In this document: in pieces, positions 16,667 to 24,668 of the stretch
Layout of the letters: every line of letters begins with the position of its first letter
Numbering within the stretch: the stretch's first letter is position 1
Origin: Candidatus Sifarchaeum marinoarchaea
GTDB lineage: Archaea; Asgardarchaeota; Sifarchaeia; Borrarchaeales; Borrarchaeaceae
NCBI GenBank assembly: GCA_016294985.1
Contig: JAECRW010000002.1
Coordinates: 1-37,459 of the forward strand
Length of the DNA: 37,459 nt
Direction: 5' to 3'
Notes under the pieces: generated by a model
What the model saw: only the letters and a program-made list of their open reading frames with translations
The model's database searches: none
Told to the model about the DNA's origin: nothing
Program-made: the position numbers and the translations under genes

Positions 16667-18214
16667 ATGAACAGGACAATACGCCTTTACCATAAATCAT
16701 ATCGCCACTCACGTCGCGATGCATCTATTCTTGTCGTTTTATTTGTTTTCGCTTTTATTCTAAGGCAACTTACAGTCATACATCCCTACGCCGACGTATA
16801 TGACATTTATTATTACTGGATACTGGCAAGAAATATGATTGCGGGTAAAGGTTATACGGTAATGGGCGAAGCCCATGATTGGTATTTACCTGGCTACCCT
16901 GTAATAGTTGCTATAAGTTCTTTGCTTATTGGAGATATAGAATTTTCTGCATTACTGATCTCTGCTATTTTAGGAAGTTTAACAATACCACTTACATTCC
17001 TGCTAGTAAAAACAGTAAGTAATGAAAAGGTTGCATTGCTCTCAAGTTCTTTAGTTTTAATTAATCCACAACATATAACTCATACAAGCAGAGCAATATC
17101 CGAAGGAATGGCTCTTCTTTTTGTTATTGTACTTCTCTACCTTCTTATTTTAGCAATAAGAGAAAAGTCAACTGTGCTGTTATATCTTTGTACATTTGTT
17201 TCAGGCGCTTTATTCTTAACAAGATATCCCAGTCTGATTTTTTTTCCAACTGTAATTATTTCATTACTTCTTTTGAGAAAAAGGATATCATGGCCAAGTA
17301 AACCAATATTTTTGGGTGTGCTGGTCATTTTGATTTGTTTTTCTGGTAGTTGGTTTTTGCGTAACTATATCCTTTTTGGTAATCCTTTTCATATCGAATA
17401 TTTATTTCGGCAGGAAGCCACCGCCGCGGAGTTAGGGGGATATGATCAACTTATTATGAGGAATATCACCTATTACTTCACTAAAGGCTTGGTATTATAT
17501 ACACTTACACCAATTGTAACAGTTTTTTTCATATATGGCCTATTAACTTCAATTAGAAAAGTCCATGTTAATGTGATTTTTTATATCTGGTTATTTTTTG
17601 AATTTCTATTTGTTACATTATGGGCAGGCACTCCTCAACCACGCTATTACTTTTCAGCGATTCCTGCTTTGTCATTATTCGTAGCATATGGTGTTAATGG
17701 GTTATATCATTATATCGAAGTTAAAATCGATAGATTTAGATTTATTAGCCTCAAGGACGTGTTTATTTTAGCATTTATACTTAGTACCTTTATTAGTTCA
17801 AATTACCTAACAATGAATCATAATTACTTTTTAGAACTGCAATATGATCGAATAGTCTTTAGAAGGGCAGCAACATGGCTAAACATAAACACACCAAATG
17901 ATTCCATAATAGTCACAACAAAACCAATGCTCTTTCATTATTATACTAATCGAACATGTATTTTATCAAGTACTTTCTTTAAGCAACCCTCTCTTTTTAC
18001 TGAGAAGTACATATACTATATCTTTGATAACCTTGATGGCGAAATATATGAGCAAGAAATCAATTGGGAGCAATTTATTCGGAAATCTGTAGTAACTTTT
18101 GAGCGGACAACAATAGACAAAGTCCTATATTTTAGAGATACGTTCCCATTCTTGTATTCAGAATCATACGAGAAAAACCGCGTTGTTGTTGTATATCAAA
18201 TAAGTCTTAGGTGA
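16667..18214 (+). CDS. GT39/ArnT-like membrane glycosyltransferase
   Basis: 515 residues with about 12 membrane helices and a soluble C-terminal part after about residue 390. An acidic motif in the first outside loop (PYADVYDIYYYW, about 42-53) matches the catalytic Asp region of PMT/ArnT-type enzymes. A WFLRNYILFGNP segment near 225-236 also occurs in the transferase at 24669 and, in part, in the one at 23014. These enzymes take sugar from a polyprenyl phosphate and add it to protein, lipid or glycan on the outer face. The ATG at 16667 lacks a clear ribosome-binding site. The gene converges with pcm, eight bases apart. Confidence 0.85.
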   Translation: MNRTIRLYHKSYRHSRRDASILVVLFVFAFILRQLTVIHPYADVYDIYYYWILARNMIAGKGYTVMGEAHDWYLPGYPVIVAISSLLIGDIEFSALLISAILGSLTIPLTFLLVKTVSNEKVALLSSSLVLINPQHITHTSRAISEGMALLFVIVLLYLLILAIREKSTVLLYLCTFVSGALFLTRYPSLIFFPTVIISLLLLRKRISWPSKPIFLGVLVILICFSGSWFLRNYILFGNPFHIEYLFRQEATAAELGGYDQLIMRNITYYFTKGLVLYTLTPIVTVFFIYGLLTSIRKVHVNVIFYIWLFFEFLFVTLWAGTPQPRYYFSAIPALSLFVAYGVNGLYHYIEVKIDRFRFISLKDVFILAFILSTFISSNYLTMNHNYFLELQYDRIVFRRAATWLNINTPNDSIIVTTKPMLFHYYTNRTCILSSTFFKQPSLFTEKYIYYIFDNLDGEIYEQEINWEQFIRKSVVTFERTTIDKVLYFRDTFPFLYSESYEKNRVVVVYQISLR

Positions 18215-18222
18215 AGAGCTAC

Positions 18223-18915
18223 TTAATGACCATATTTTCCTATCAATGGAACAAAAGAAACGCCGCCTCTTTTTTCTTTCTTTATTTTTCCGTCCAGGTC
18301 TTTTGTCAGAAGTATTAATGTTTGAAAGAAGTATACACCACCTATAGGGATTACTAATTTTCCGCTATTCTTCAATTGATCTATTAATGGCTCTGGTATC
18401 TTCGGACCCGCAGCTGTGACAAGGATTCTATCATAGGGTGCGTGTTCAGGATGTCCGAGTGTTCCGTCACCATGAATAACAGTAACTCTATCAGAATATT
18501 TTGCCCGCTCTAAGTTTTTGCGGGCGGATTCACTGAGCCTCTTGACTCTTTCTATCGAAAAAACGTGTCCAGATGCTTGACTGTCAATTGGGGCAACAAT
18601 TTCTGCGATTAATGCAGCGTGGTATCCTGAGCCTGTGCCTATCTCTAATACTTTCATTCCAACCTCTAGATCTAAAATTTCAGCCATAATCACACACATA
18701 TGAGGTGCTGAAATCGTTTGGCCATTCCCAATCGGTAACGGTGTATCGTTATAGGCACTGTCTCTAAGGGAGTCTGGCAAAAACAATTCTCTAGGAACTG
18801 TTCTGAATGCACGAATAACTTTATCAGTTTTAAGGGTGTCTGAAGCAATGAAATGCTTTATCAGTGCTTCTTTCTTTTTCAATAAATGCTGATTACTTTG
18901 ACTTTCGTCAACCAT
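18223..18915 (-). CDS. pcm: Protein-L-isoaspartate O-methyltransferase
   Basis: 230 residues from the ATG at 18915; an in-frame TTG at 18930 would add five residues. Family markers are VPRELFLP, the GQTISAPHM substrate loop, the SAM-binding motif VLEIGTGSGYHAALIAEI, and DRILVTAAGPKIPEPLIDQL with GKLVIPIG. Pcm methylates isoaspartyl residues formed by ageing or heat damage and starts their repair to aspartate in the cytosol. The N-terminal 40 residues are slightly longer than in bacterial Pcm. It is divergent from the DUF371 gene, with a short AT-rich spacer between. Confidence 0.95.
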   Translation of the reverse strand: MVDESQSNQHLLKKKEALIKHFIASDTLKTDKVIRAFRTVPRELFLPDSLRDSAYNDTPLPIGNGQTISAPHMCVIMAEILDLEVGMKVLEIGTGSGYHAALIAEIVAPIDSQASGHVFSIERVKRLSESARKNLERAKYSDRVTVIHGDGTLGHPEHAPYDRILVTAAGPKIPEPLIDQLKNSGKLVIPIGGVYFFQTLILLTKDLDGKIKKEKRGGVSFVPLIGKYGH

Positions 18916-19057
18916 TATAAAATCACTCAAAAAGTCTATTATTTGCGTTGAGTTATTGCTATACCTTATATTTAGAGTTTTTTTATTTGAATAAATGCGT
19001 TAAAGAAAGCGATTTATTGTCTATTATGAATAGAAATAGAATGGAGGCCGCTTATCT

Positions 19058-19483
19058 TTGCCACAAGTAATTGAGACAATTATTGCACGAGGCCACAAAA
19101 ATATTCGTGCAACGCATAAAACAACATTTGAAATAACTCGCGAACAAGAGATCAGTACTTGTGCCGATTGTATTATTGCAGTTAATGCAAATGCAGCAGC
19201 AAAGGATTTAAAAGAAGAATTTAAGAACAAAGCTAAGAAACTAGATTCAATTATAGAAGTTCTCATTGAGGTAGATGGGTTAGTCGAACAAATCATGGGA
19301 AAAGGCTCACCAAAATTGATTCTTAGTCATCCAACAGATCTTGTAGGACGAAAAAGCACTTTTATTTCTGATAGAACCTTTTTAATCAATTCAAATAAAG
19401 CTGCTATAGATTTAAATAGACATCTTGTTGAAAAACTCAAAAAGCCGGGTATTGAGATAAAGATCACTTTGAAGATAGATTGA
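19058..19483 (+). CDS. DUF371 family protein (COG2090)
   Basis: 141 residues starting at a TTG, with GGAGG at 19043-19047 about ten bases upstream. The archaeal DUF371 signature is clear: IIARGHKNIRATHKTTFEIT near the N-terminus, a DCIIAVNANAA strand-loop, and LILSHPTDLVGRKSTFISDR. The family is widespread in archaea but its role is not established. The protein is small, soluble and without signal or membrane segments. Its stop lies eight bases from that of the convergent trm5 gene. Confidence 0.88.
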   Translation: MPQVIETIIARGHKNIRATHKTTFEITREQEISTCADCIIAVNANAAAKDLKEEFKNKAKKLDSIIEVLIEVDGLVEQIMGKGSPKLILSHPTDLVGRKSTFISDRTFLINSNKAAIDLNRHLVEKLKKPGIEIKITLKID

Positions 19484-19491
19484 AGTAAAAA

Positions 19492-20562
19492 TTATTTAAT
19501 TTTAAGATCTATTACAACCTGATAAGTATGAGGTGCAATTTGACGTACGATTTTCTTTGCAAATATCTTTTCAACTTGTCGTGAGTACTTCATTATCTTT
19601 TTGATTATCTTTTTTTCCAGAGGTTCTTCTAATTCCTCTGTTTTAAGAAAATCATAGAAATGAAGAACACCCCCTTCTTTTTTGAGGGCTTTACATGCAA
19701 CGTCTATAAACTTGTTGGCCGCTACAGGATGATTCATTATAACTCTATCAGCGATCCCGACAAGATTATTTTTAATAACAACCTCTCTGGCATCACCTAC
19801 ATAAGACACAAGTGTTCCTCGAAGTTTGTTGAGTTTAATGTTTTTTTTAAGATACTCAATTGCATTGGGATTAACATCAATTGCATATACGCTTGAAATC
19901 ACTTTGCTGGCAATTAAAATAGAAAATGGACCAATTCCGCAAAACATATCGAGTACAACTTCATTTGGGTTAACTAAGGACGCAACTCTATTATGTTCTG
20001 TGCTTAAACGAGGGCTAAAAAAGGCTTTTGTAACATCCACCACAAACCGACAACCGTGTTCTCGATGAATAGTTTCAGTACGATTTTCTCCTGCGATAAC
20101 TTCATATCTTCCTAAGCGATATAGGTCTTTTATGACCTCCTTTTTATCTAAAACAGTTTTAATGTGTTTATGGCTTTTTAATAAGGCTTCTCCTATAATT
20201 TGCACGTGCTGTGATAGAGACGAAGGAATATCTAATATTGCGATATCACCCACAACATCGTAACTATGAGGTAGAGATGCAAGTTCATATGGTTGCAAGA
20301 TTCCCTCAAGGGCGTCAACAAGATTCTTAGGGCCTTCATGTTTAACTTGAAAAGCTTTTTTTCCGATCGAGAAGTCTTGCACAGTAGAGTTGATTATATC
20401 CATCTCATTATCTGATGGAAGTTTAATCAAAGGAAAATAAATAAAAGTCTCATTTCGTTCGATTAGTAAGTTTGTATTGATGAACGAATGGCGTATTAAT
20501 AACTTTCTTGCAGATTCACCTTCGGTTTTATGCACGCGAAGATAATATGCAATGGACATCAT
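19492..20562 (-). CDS. trm5: tRNA (guanine(37)-N1)-methyltransferase Trm5
   Basis: 356 residues. An N-terminal D1-like domain (about 1-60) and a linker precede a class I methyltransferase fold. Visible motifs are YDVVGDIAIL (101-110), SPRLSTEHNR with catalytic-site Arg185 and Glu189, DMFCGIGPFSILIA for SAM binding (205-218), and VIMNHP (275-279), where family members usually have NLP. Trm5 methylates G37 next to the anticodon, which prevents frameshifting. Two tandem ATG codons are possible starts. It shares a strand with the downstream-lying methyltransferase at 20603, 40 bases away. Confidence 0.95.
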   Translation of the reverse strand: MMSIAYYLRVHKTEGESARKLLIRHSFINTNLLIERNETFIYFPLIKLPSDNEMDIINSTVQDFSIGKKAFQVKHEGPKNLVDALEGILQPYELASLPHSYDVVGDIAILDIPSSLSQHVQIIGEALLKSHKHIKTVLDKKEVIKDLYRLGRYEVIAGENRTETIHREHGCRFVVDVTKAFFSPRLSTEHNRVASLVNPNEVVLDMFCGIGPFSILIASKVISSVYAIDVNPNAIEYLKKNIKLNKLRGTLVSYVGDAREVVIKNNLVGIADRVIMNHPVAANKFIDVACKALKKEGGVLHFYDFLKTEELEEPLEKKIIKKIMKYSRQVEKIFAKKIVRQIAPHTYQVVIDLKIK

Positions 20563-20602
20563 ACAGCTCTCACTTAATTTGTATCTGTTGCAAAGTTAAA
20601 CA

Positions 20603-21538
20603 CTATGTCTTTTTAGCTTGGATGAAGCAATTAGGTCCAAATTTATTGAGGATAGGCAAAGAACTAATTACTGACGCAATTGCTTTGGCTAATGGATGCG
20701 CTTTTCGTATAACGTAACTCGAAGAGAAAAGGATAGTCAAACCTAACCTTTTAACAAAATGTTCAATCTCAATTATATTTGATAAATACACTAAATCATC
20801 CTTATCACCACAAGCGAAGGCGGGGTCTTTCGAAAGGCGAGGTTTTAAAACTAATGAAAAGGTGTGGTTTTTTAATAGATTGAGTTGAATATACATGATA
20901 AGAAACATAAAAAGGCGTTTTAATTGATTTTTACTACATATTGCACTAATAAAAGCAATGAAGGCTGTTTTTAGATCTTTTCTTCCCTTTTCAACCCCTT
21001 TTTCTGAGACTACAACAAAAGGGCTTGCAAAATTCGGTGTCTGAATGAGGACAGCGCCGTCTTGTTTAGTTATTCTTGAAAGTTCAGAAATGCACGAACC
21101 AGGATTCGGAAGATGTTCAAGTAATTCCTGACACTCCACAATAGTAAATGCTTCATTTTTAAAAGGTAATTGCGTTGCATCTCCTATTAGAAACTCTGTC
21201 ATATGGTCAATTTGTTCGGAGATGGCCATTTTCTTTCCGAGAAGAATTCCCGCTCGTGAAATATCTATACCCACTGAAAAGAGCCCTTCTGTCGCAACCT
21301 TTCTTACGATGACACCACTACCGGTGCCAACGTCAAGAAACATACCACTTTTTGAATTTTTCATAAGAGACTTGAGTCCAGGAAAAAAGAGTTTACCCAC
21401 AGTATCTTCTTCCTTCCGATGACGTTCTGCATTTTCAAAATACCTTTCATAAGTGTCATAATAGGTAAACAAACGCCTTCTCAGAGCTCTAGACAGCGAA
21501 TTACCCTCCATGGCATCAAATAACAGAAAGTTTAACAC
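20603..21538 (-). CDS. Class I SAM-dependent methyltransferase
   Basis: 311 residues. The SAM-binding motif is FLDVGTGSGVIVRKVA (about 68-83), followed by SVGIDISRAG, FLIGDATQLPF, VECQELLEHLPNP and a GAVLIQTPNF strand; this order marks a methyltransferase-11/UbiE-like enzyme. The C-terminal 130 residues include a hydrophobic stretch (about 203-235) that may touch the membrane. The genomic setting (glycosyltransferases on both sides) suggests a glycan or lipid acceptor, but this is inference. A TATA-like TTATAAAA about 25 bases before the GTG at 21538 supports a leaderless start there; an ATG at codon 10 is the alternative. Confidence 0.8.
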   Translation of the reverse strand: MLNFLLFDAMEGNSLSRALRRRLFTYYDTYERYFENAERHRKEEDTVGKLFFPGLKSLMKNSKSGMFLDVGTGSGVIVRKVATEGLFSVGIDISRAGILLGKKMAISEQIDHMTEFLIGDATQLPFKNEAFTIVECQELLEHLPNPGSCISELSRITKQDGAVLIQTPNFASPFVVVSEKGVEKGRKDLKTAFIAFISAICSKNQLKRLFMFLIMYIQLNLLKNHTFSLVLKPRLSKDPAFACGDKDDLVYLSNIIEIEHFVKRLGLTILFSSSYVIRKAHPLAKAIASVISSLPILNKFGPNCFIQAKKT

Positions 21539-21631
21539 AGCAAGTTAAATACAAAACGTTTTTATAATTTTCAGCGATAATTCCCTTTTATCTTATTACT
21601 TGTGTTATGGGCCCGTAGCTCAGCTAGGTAG

Positions 21632-21655
21632 ACCAACAAAATAGTTGAGGCCAAT
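21632..21655 (+). other. tRNA-Lys intron 1 (D-arm, position 22/23)
   Basis: 24 bases interrupt the 3' side of the D-stem. One A is shared by both ends, so 21633-21656 is equally possible from sequence alone. The 22/23 placement allows three-base bulges, a three-pair central helix (GGT with GCC, with a mismatched A-A beside it), and an inner CCAAC/GTTG-G stem with one bulged A. This is a relaxed bulge-helix-bulge. Confidence 0.85.
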
Positions 21656-21670
21656 AGCGTCGGGCTCTTA

Positions 21671-21688
21671 TATCCTTCAAATAGAGAA
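21671..21688 (+). other. tRNA-Lys intron 2 (anticodon loop, canonical 37/38)
   Basis: 18 bases at the classical archaeal position. The central helix is CTCT (21665-21668) with AGAG (21683-21686). The bulges TAT and AAA are each cut after the second base, and the outer stem is TCGGG/CCCGA. The inner stem is very short. Confidence 0.92.
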
Positions 21689-21710
21689 ACCCGATGGTCG
21701 TGGGTTCAAA

Positions 21711-21740
21711 GGATCCAAGCAAAACGATTGGATCTGAAAT
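21711..21740 (+). other. tRNA-Lys intron 3 (T-loop, position 59/60)
   Basis: 30 bases in the T-loop. The outer stem is GTGGG/CCCAC and the central helix TTCA/TGAA (four pairs). The bulges are AAG and ATT, and the inner stem is GATCC/GGATC (five pairs). This is a textbook bulge-helix-bulge with unambiguous ends. Confidence 0.95.
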
Positions 21741-21813
21741 TCCCACCGGGCCCGCCATCATTTTATCAAATATATTCTAATAATAATCTATTTTAGAAGA
21801 TCTTAATACTTTT

Positions 21814-22935
21814 TTACGTTTTGGGTCTTTTAAACAGAGTTTTTTTATATATTCTAATGAGTCTTTCGGATATTTTTTCAAGAGCGTAGACTTCTTCGAT
21901 TCGTTTTCTCGAATTTTTTCCGAATTGCTGAATTATTTCAGGAGATTTAGTAAATTTTCTTAGCAGTAAAGATAATTCTTTGTAGTTATTGGGCTTGAAC
22001 AAGTAACCTGTCTCTCTATCAATGAGCACCTCTTCGATTCCACCTACTTTAGAGCCTATAACAGGTTTTCCACAAGCCATTGCTTCCAAAATTACAGAAG
22101 GTGAGGGATCAATTAAGCTAGGTAATATAAGGGCATCACAAGCATTATAAAACTCGGGCAGGCGTTCATATGGTACATTTCCTATAAATGTGACAAAATC
22201 AGTTAAATTTAGAGAGGAAACTAGTGTTTTCAAATTCCCTTCTTCGGTGCCTCTTCCAATAATAAACAACTTAACATTCAACTTACTTTGTAATAGATGT
22301 TTCATGGCATGAATAAGGCAATAGACACCTTTTGACTTTTCTAACCGCCCTACAAAAAGAAATTTGATTTCATCGCCTGAGAGGTATTTATTAAGGGCAT
22401 TACTTCTTCTCGGTGCAAAAAGACGAGAATCGACTGGATGATAAAGAATATCGATAAACCTAGGTTTTGCGCCTTGGTTGATTAAATATTCGCGTGACTT
22501 TTTTGTTTGTGCTATATATCTATCACATCCACGTACCACAATTTTACCGATGAAGGTATTGGTTAATGATCGAAGAAGTCTCCAACCAATATGATCAATT
22601 ACATAACCATCATAATGCTCAGTAAGGATCGTTGGAATGTCAGTCTTAATCCTTGAAAGAAGCGAACTATAGAGTGAATTTAATTGGTAATCTTCATGGA
22701 GATGTAAAATGTCAAATCTCTCGAATGCTGTCACTTTTGGTATTGATATTGGAAAATATGGTCTTAATTTGAATAAATAAGGAGTATGAATGATTTCTAC
22801 ACCCTGTAAGTTTCTTATTTCATTTTTATGAGGGCAACAAAAAACTGTAATCTTACAACCTCTTTCAACAAGTCCCTTACAAAGAGAGTGCGAACTTGGA
22901 TGATCAAAGTACGGATAGACCATTAGAATCTTCAA
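21814..22935 (-). CDS. GT4-family glycosyltransferase
   Basis: 373 residues, GT-B fold. The N-terminus MKILMVYPYFDHPSSHSLC replaces the usual glycine-rich loop with DHPSSHS. The donor domain has FLFVGRLEKSKGVYCLIHA, LFIGRGTEEGNL and PSLIDPSPSVILEAMACGKPV; the usual first Glu of EX7E is Asp here (D-PSPSVILE), a variant seen in some GT4 enzymes. It acts on the cytoplasmic side. It follows the GT39-like gene at 23014-24504 on the same strand by 78 bases, and the two are probably cotranscribed. Substrates are not predictable. Confidence 0.92.
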   Translation of the reverse strand: MKILMVYPYFDHPSSHSLCKGLVERGCKITVFCCPHKNEIRNLQGVEIIHTPYLFKLRPYFPISIPKVTAFERFDILHLHEDYQLNSLYSSLLSRIKTDIPTILTEHYDGYVIDHIGWRLLRSLTNTFIGKIVVRGCDRYIAQTKKSREYLINQGAKPRFIDILYHPVDSRLFAPRRSNALNKYLSGDEIKFLFVGRLEKSKGVYCLIHAMKHLLQSKLNVKLFIIGRGTEEGNLKTLVSSLNLTDFVTFIGNVPYERLPEFYNACDALILPSLIDPSPSVILEAMACGKPVIGSKVGGIEEVLIDRETGYLFKPNNYKELSLLLRKFTKSPEIIQQFGKNSRKRIEEVYALEKISERLIRIYKKTLFKRPKT

Positions 22936-23013
22936 AATTCTGTCACTGGTTTTCTGTTATTTTACAAATATGGATGCTCTAAATATATTGTCCAAAGGAC
23001 AAAGTTCTACTTT

Positions 23014-24504
23014 CTATTGATTCACTTTATAAATATGAATAGAGAAATCACTGTCATAGACTTTGGTAAACTTAGTAGATGTATCAATTAGTTCTATCGT
23101 GCCTTCCTTTAAACCGAAGGATTCCTGAAATAGAAGGTATGAAATATTATACTTTTGGATTTTTTGTAAGATTTGAGAAAGATTTGAATTCCCACCTGAA
23201 TAAACCGTGTATCTTTTGGAAAGAAATTCTACATCATCTCTCCAACCATCATTAAGTAACTTTGCTGAATTTGAAGTATATCGATCAATCCAAATGCAAG
23301 CGTTCTCAATTATTTCGATATCGGATGACACGGTATATGTTTTTTCGTATATCGCATAAGTAGATGATGCACAAATAAGCGAAAACAGAAAAGTAAGTAA
23401 ATAAAGTCTCCAAGAGTAGAGGATATTTATTTTTTCACTAAAAAACAATTTCAAAACGCCAAAAGCAATAATCCCAGATAGAGCAGGGAGCATTGGCAGA
23501 CTTAATCTAATTCCATGAATTTCCATATGATCAAGAAGATAAACAATTACTATAGCTGTAAAAACAAATACAATTGCTATTAGAATAGTATCAGAATCAT
23601 GTCGTCTTCGTAAGAGTTCTAAAAGCCCATATAAAAAAGTCAGGGATAGCGCAATAGGTGTAATAAACGAAATAATAGAACTATTTCTACTAAGGACCCA
23701 AAAGTATGCGAGCATTCTATCCGGCTGATTGAAAAAAATTAGGTACGATCTTTCAGTGATTATGATTTCCAAAATATTTCTTCGAGAAGTAGATCCAAAT
23801 AAGAACGCAGCAGGACCAAAAGGGTTACCATATGCAAGATATGGTCTTATATACCAAAGAATACCGACTAGGAAACCAATGAACATTGTCAATAGTAAAT
23901 ATAATACTTTAACTTTCTTCTTCTTGTAGTAAAGCCCAAAAATAATCACCAAAATGAAAACTATGGCAAAGCCAGTAGCTTTCGTGAGGATCGAAAGTCC
24001 AAAACTTAATCCTGAAAGAATCAGCATCTTCTGATTCTCATCAGATATTCCCTTAAGATAAAGAAAAACACAAAAAACTGTAAGGAACGTAATTGCAGTA
24101 CCAACATAGCTTATTATACTAAAATATAAATTTAGGGGAGTAATTGCAAGGAAAAACGTAGTGAGTAGGGCTATATCTGTTCTGAATAGATATCTAATGA
24201 ATGCAAATGAAATGAAAAGAGTCATTATTCCAAACATTGGTGATAAGAATTTCATGATCAAGGCATTAGATGTTGTTTCATAGAGTTGTGCTGCAATTAA
24301 GTGAAAAAGTGGTGGATGCCAGAGGAATGGGTAATGACGAAAGGTATCGGCCTGGGGAATATGACCTAATTTAGCTATATTTTCTGCAATTGCTAAATGC
24401 CATGCGGCATCAGAATTCACTGGATGAATAAATGCAAAATAAAGTCGTAAGAGAGCGCCAAAAAAAATTATCAATATAAAAATTAGTTTTTCGGTTAATT
24501 TCAC
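23014..24504 (-). CDS. GT39/ArnT-like membrane glycosyltransferase
   Basis: 496 residues with about 12 membrane helices and a C-terminal soluble domain after about residue 385. The first outside loop carries NSDAAWHLAIAENIAKLGH (about 34-52), where the Asp fits the metal/lipid-phosphate site of PMT-type enzymes, and a HPPLFHL segment near 63-69 that is common in ArnT-like proteins. It would use a polyprenyl-phosphate sugar as donor on the outer face. The ATG at 24504 follows an unusual leader with two hairpins (24614-24645). It lies upstream of the GT4 gene on the same strand. Confidence 0.87.
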   Translation of the reverse strand: MKLTEKLIFILIIFFGALLRLYFAFIHPVNSDAAWHLAIAENIAKLGHIPQADTFRHYPFLWHPPLFHLIAAQLYETTSNALIMKFLSPMFGIMTLFISFAFIRYLFRTDIALLTTFFLAITPLNLYFSIISYVGTAITFLTVFCVFLYLKGISDENQKMLILSGLSFGLSILTKATGFAIVFILVIIFGLYYKKKKVKVLYLLLTMFIGFLVGILWYIRPYLAYGNPFGPAAFLFGSTSRRNILEIIITERSYLIFFNQPDRMLAYFWVLSRNSSIISFITPIALSLTFLYGLLELLRRRHDSDTILIAIVFVFTAIVIVYLLDHMEIHGIRLSLPMLPALSGIIAFGVLKLFFSEKINILYSWRLYLLTFLFSLICASSTYAIYEKTYTVSSDIEIIENACIWIDRYTSNSAKLLNDGWRDDVEFLSKRYTVYSGGNSNLSQILQKIQKYNISYLLFQESFGLKEGTIELIDTSTKFTKVYDSDFSIHIYKVNQ

Positions 24505-24613
24505 GCTGATACGCCCTTGTAACAGTTACATGCACGTATTTTCAATTTTTTTTCGCTATTAAATCTGTAAGTGATTCTATTCAATTCTTGTTAGTAAATG
24601 AATAAATCATTCG

Positions 24614-24645
24614 TCCACCTTTGGTGGATTGAGTGTTACGACACT
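24614..24645 (-). other. Two tandem hairpins in the leader of the GT39-like gene
   Basis: Plus-strand TCCACC-TTT-GGTGGA at 24614-24628 (six pairs) and AGTGT-TACG-ACACT at 24632-24645 (five pairs) stand three bases apart. A minus-strand TATA-like ATTTAAAAAAC at about 24650-24662 could start a transcript near these hairpins, which would then begin the 5' leader. They could also belong to the 3' end of the gene at 24669. Confidence 0.35.
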
Positions 24646-24668
24646 GAAGTAGAGTTTTTTAAATCTTT

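Larger units (their letters stand above)
21609..21757 (+). tRNA. tRNA-Lys(CTT) gene with three introns, CCA encoded
   Basis: Removing three inserts (24, 18 and 30 bases) gives a perfect 77-base tRNA including CCA. The acceptor stem is GGGCCCG (21609-21615) with CGGGCCC (21747-21753); the D-stem is GCTC with GAGC, the anticodon stem TCGGG with CCCGA, and the T-stem GTGGG with CCCAC. The loop CTCTTAA carries anticodon CTT at 21667-21669, which reads the Lys codon AAG. The discriminator base is G and CCA is encoded. A TATA-like box lies about 20-50 bases before the gene. All base pairs of the spliced form are intact, so this is a functional gene, not a relic. Confidence 0.95.

Noticed and set aside
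21609..21757. Interpretation of the interrupted tRNA-Lys as a pseudogene
   Set aside because: Every stem is perfect after removing inserts, and two of the inserts have complete bulge-helix-bulge motifs.
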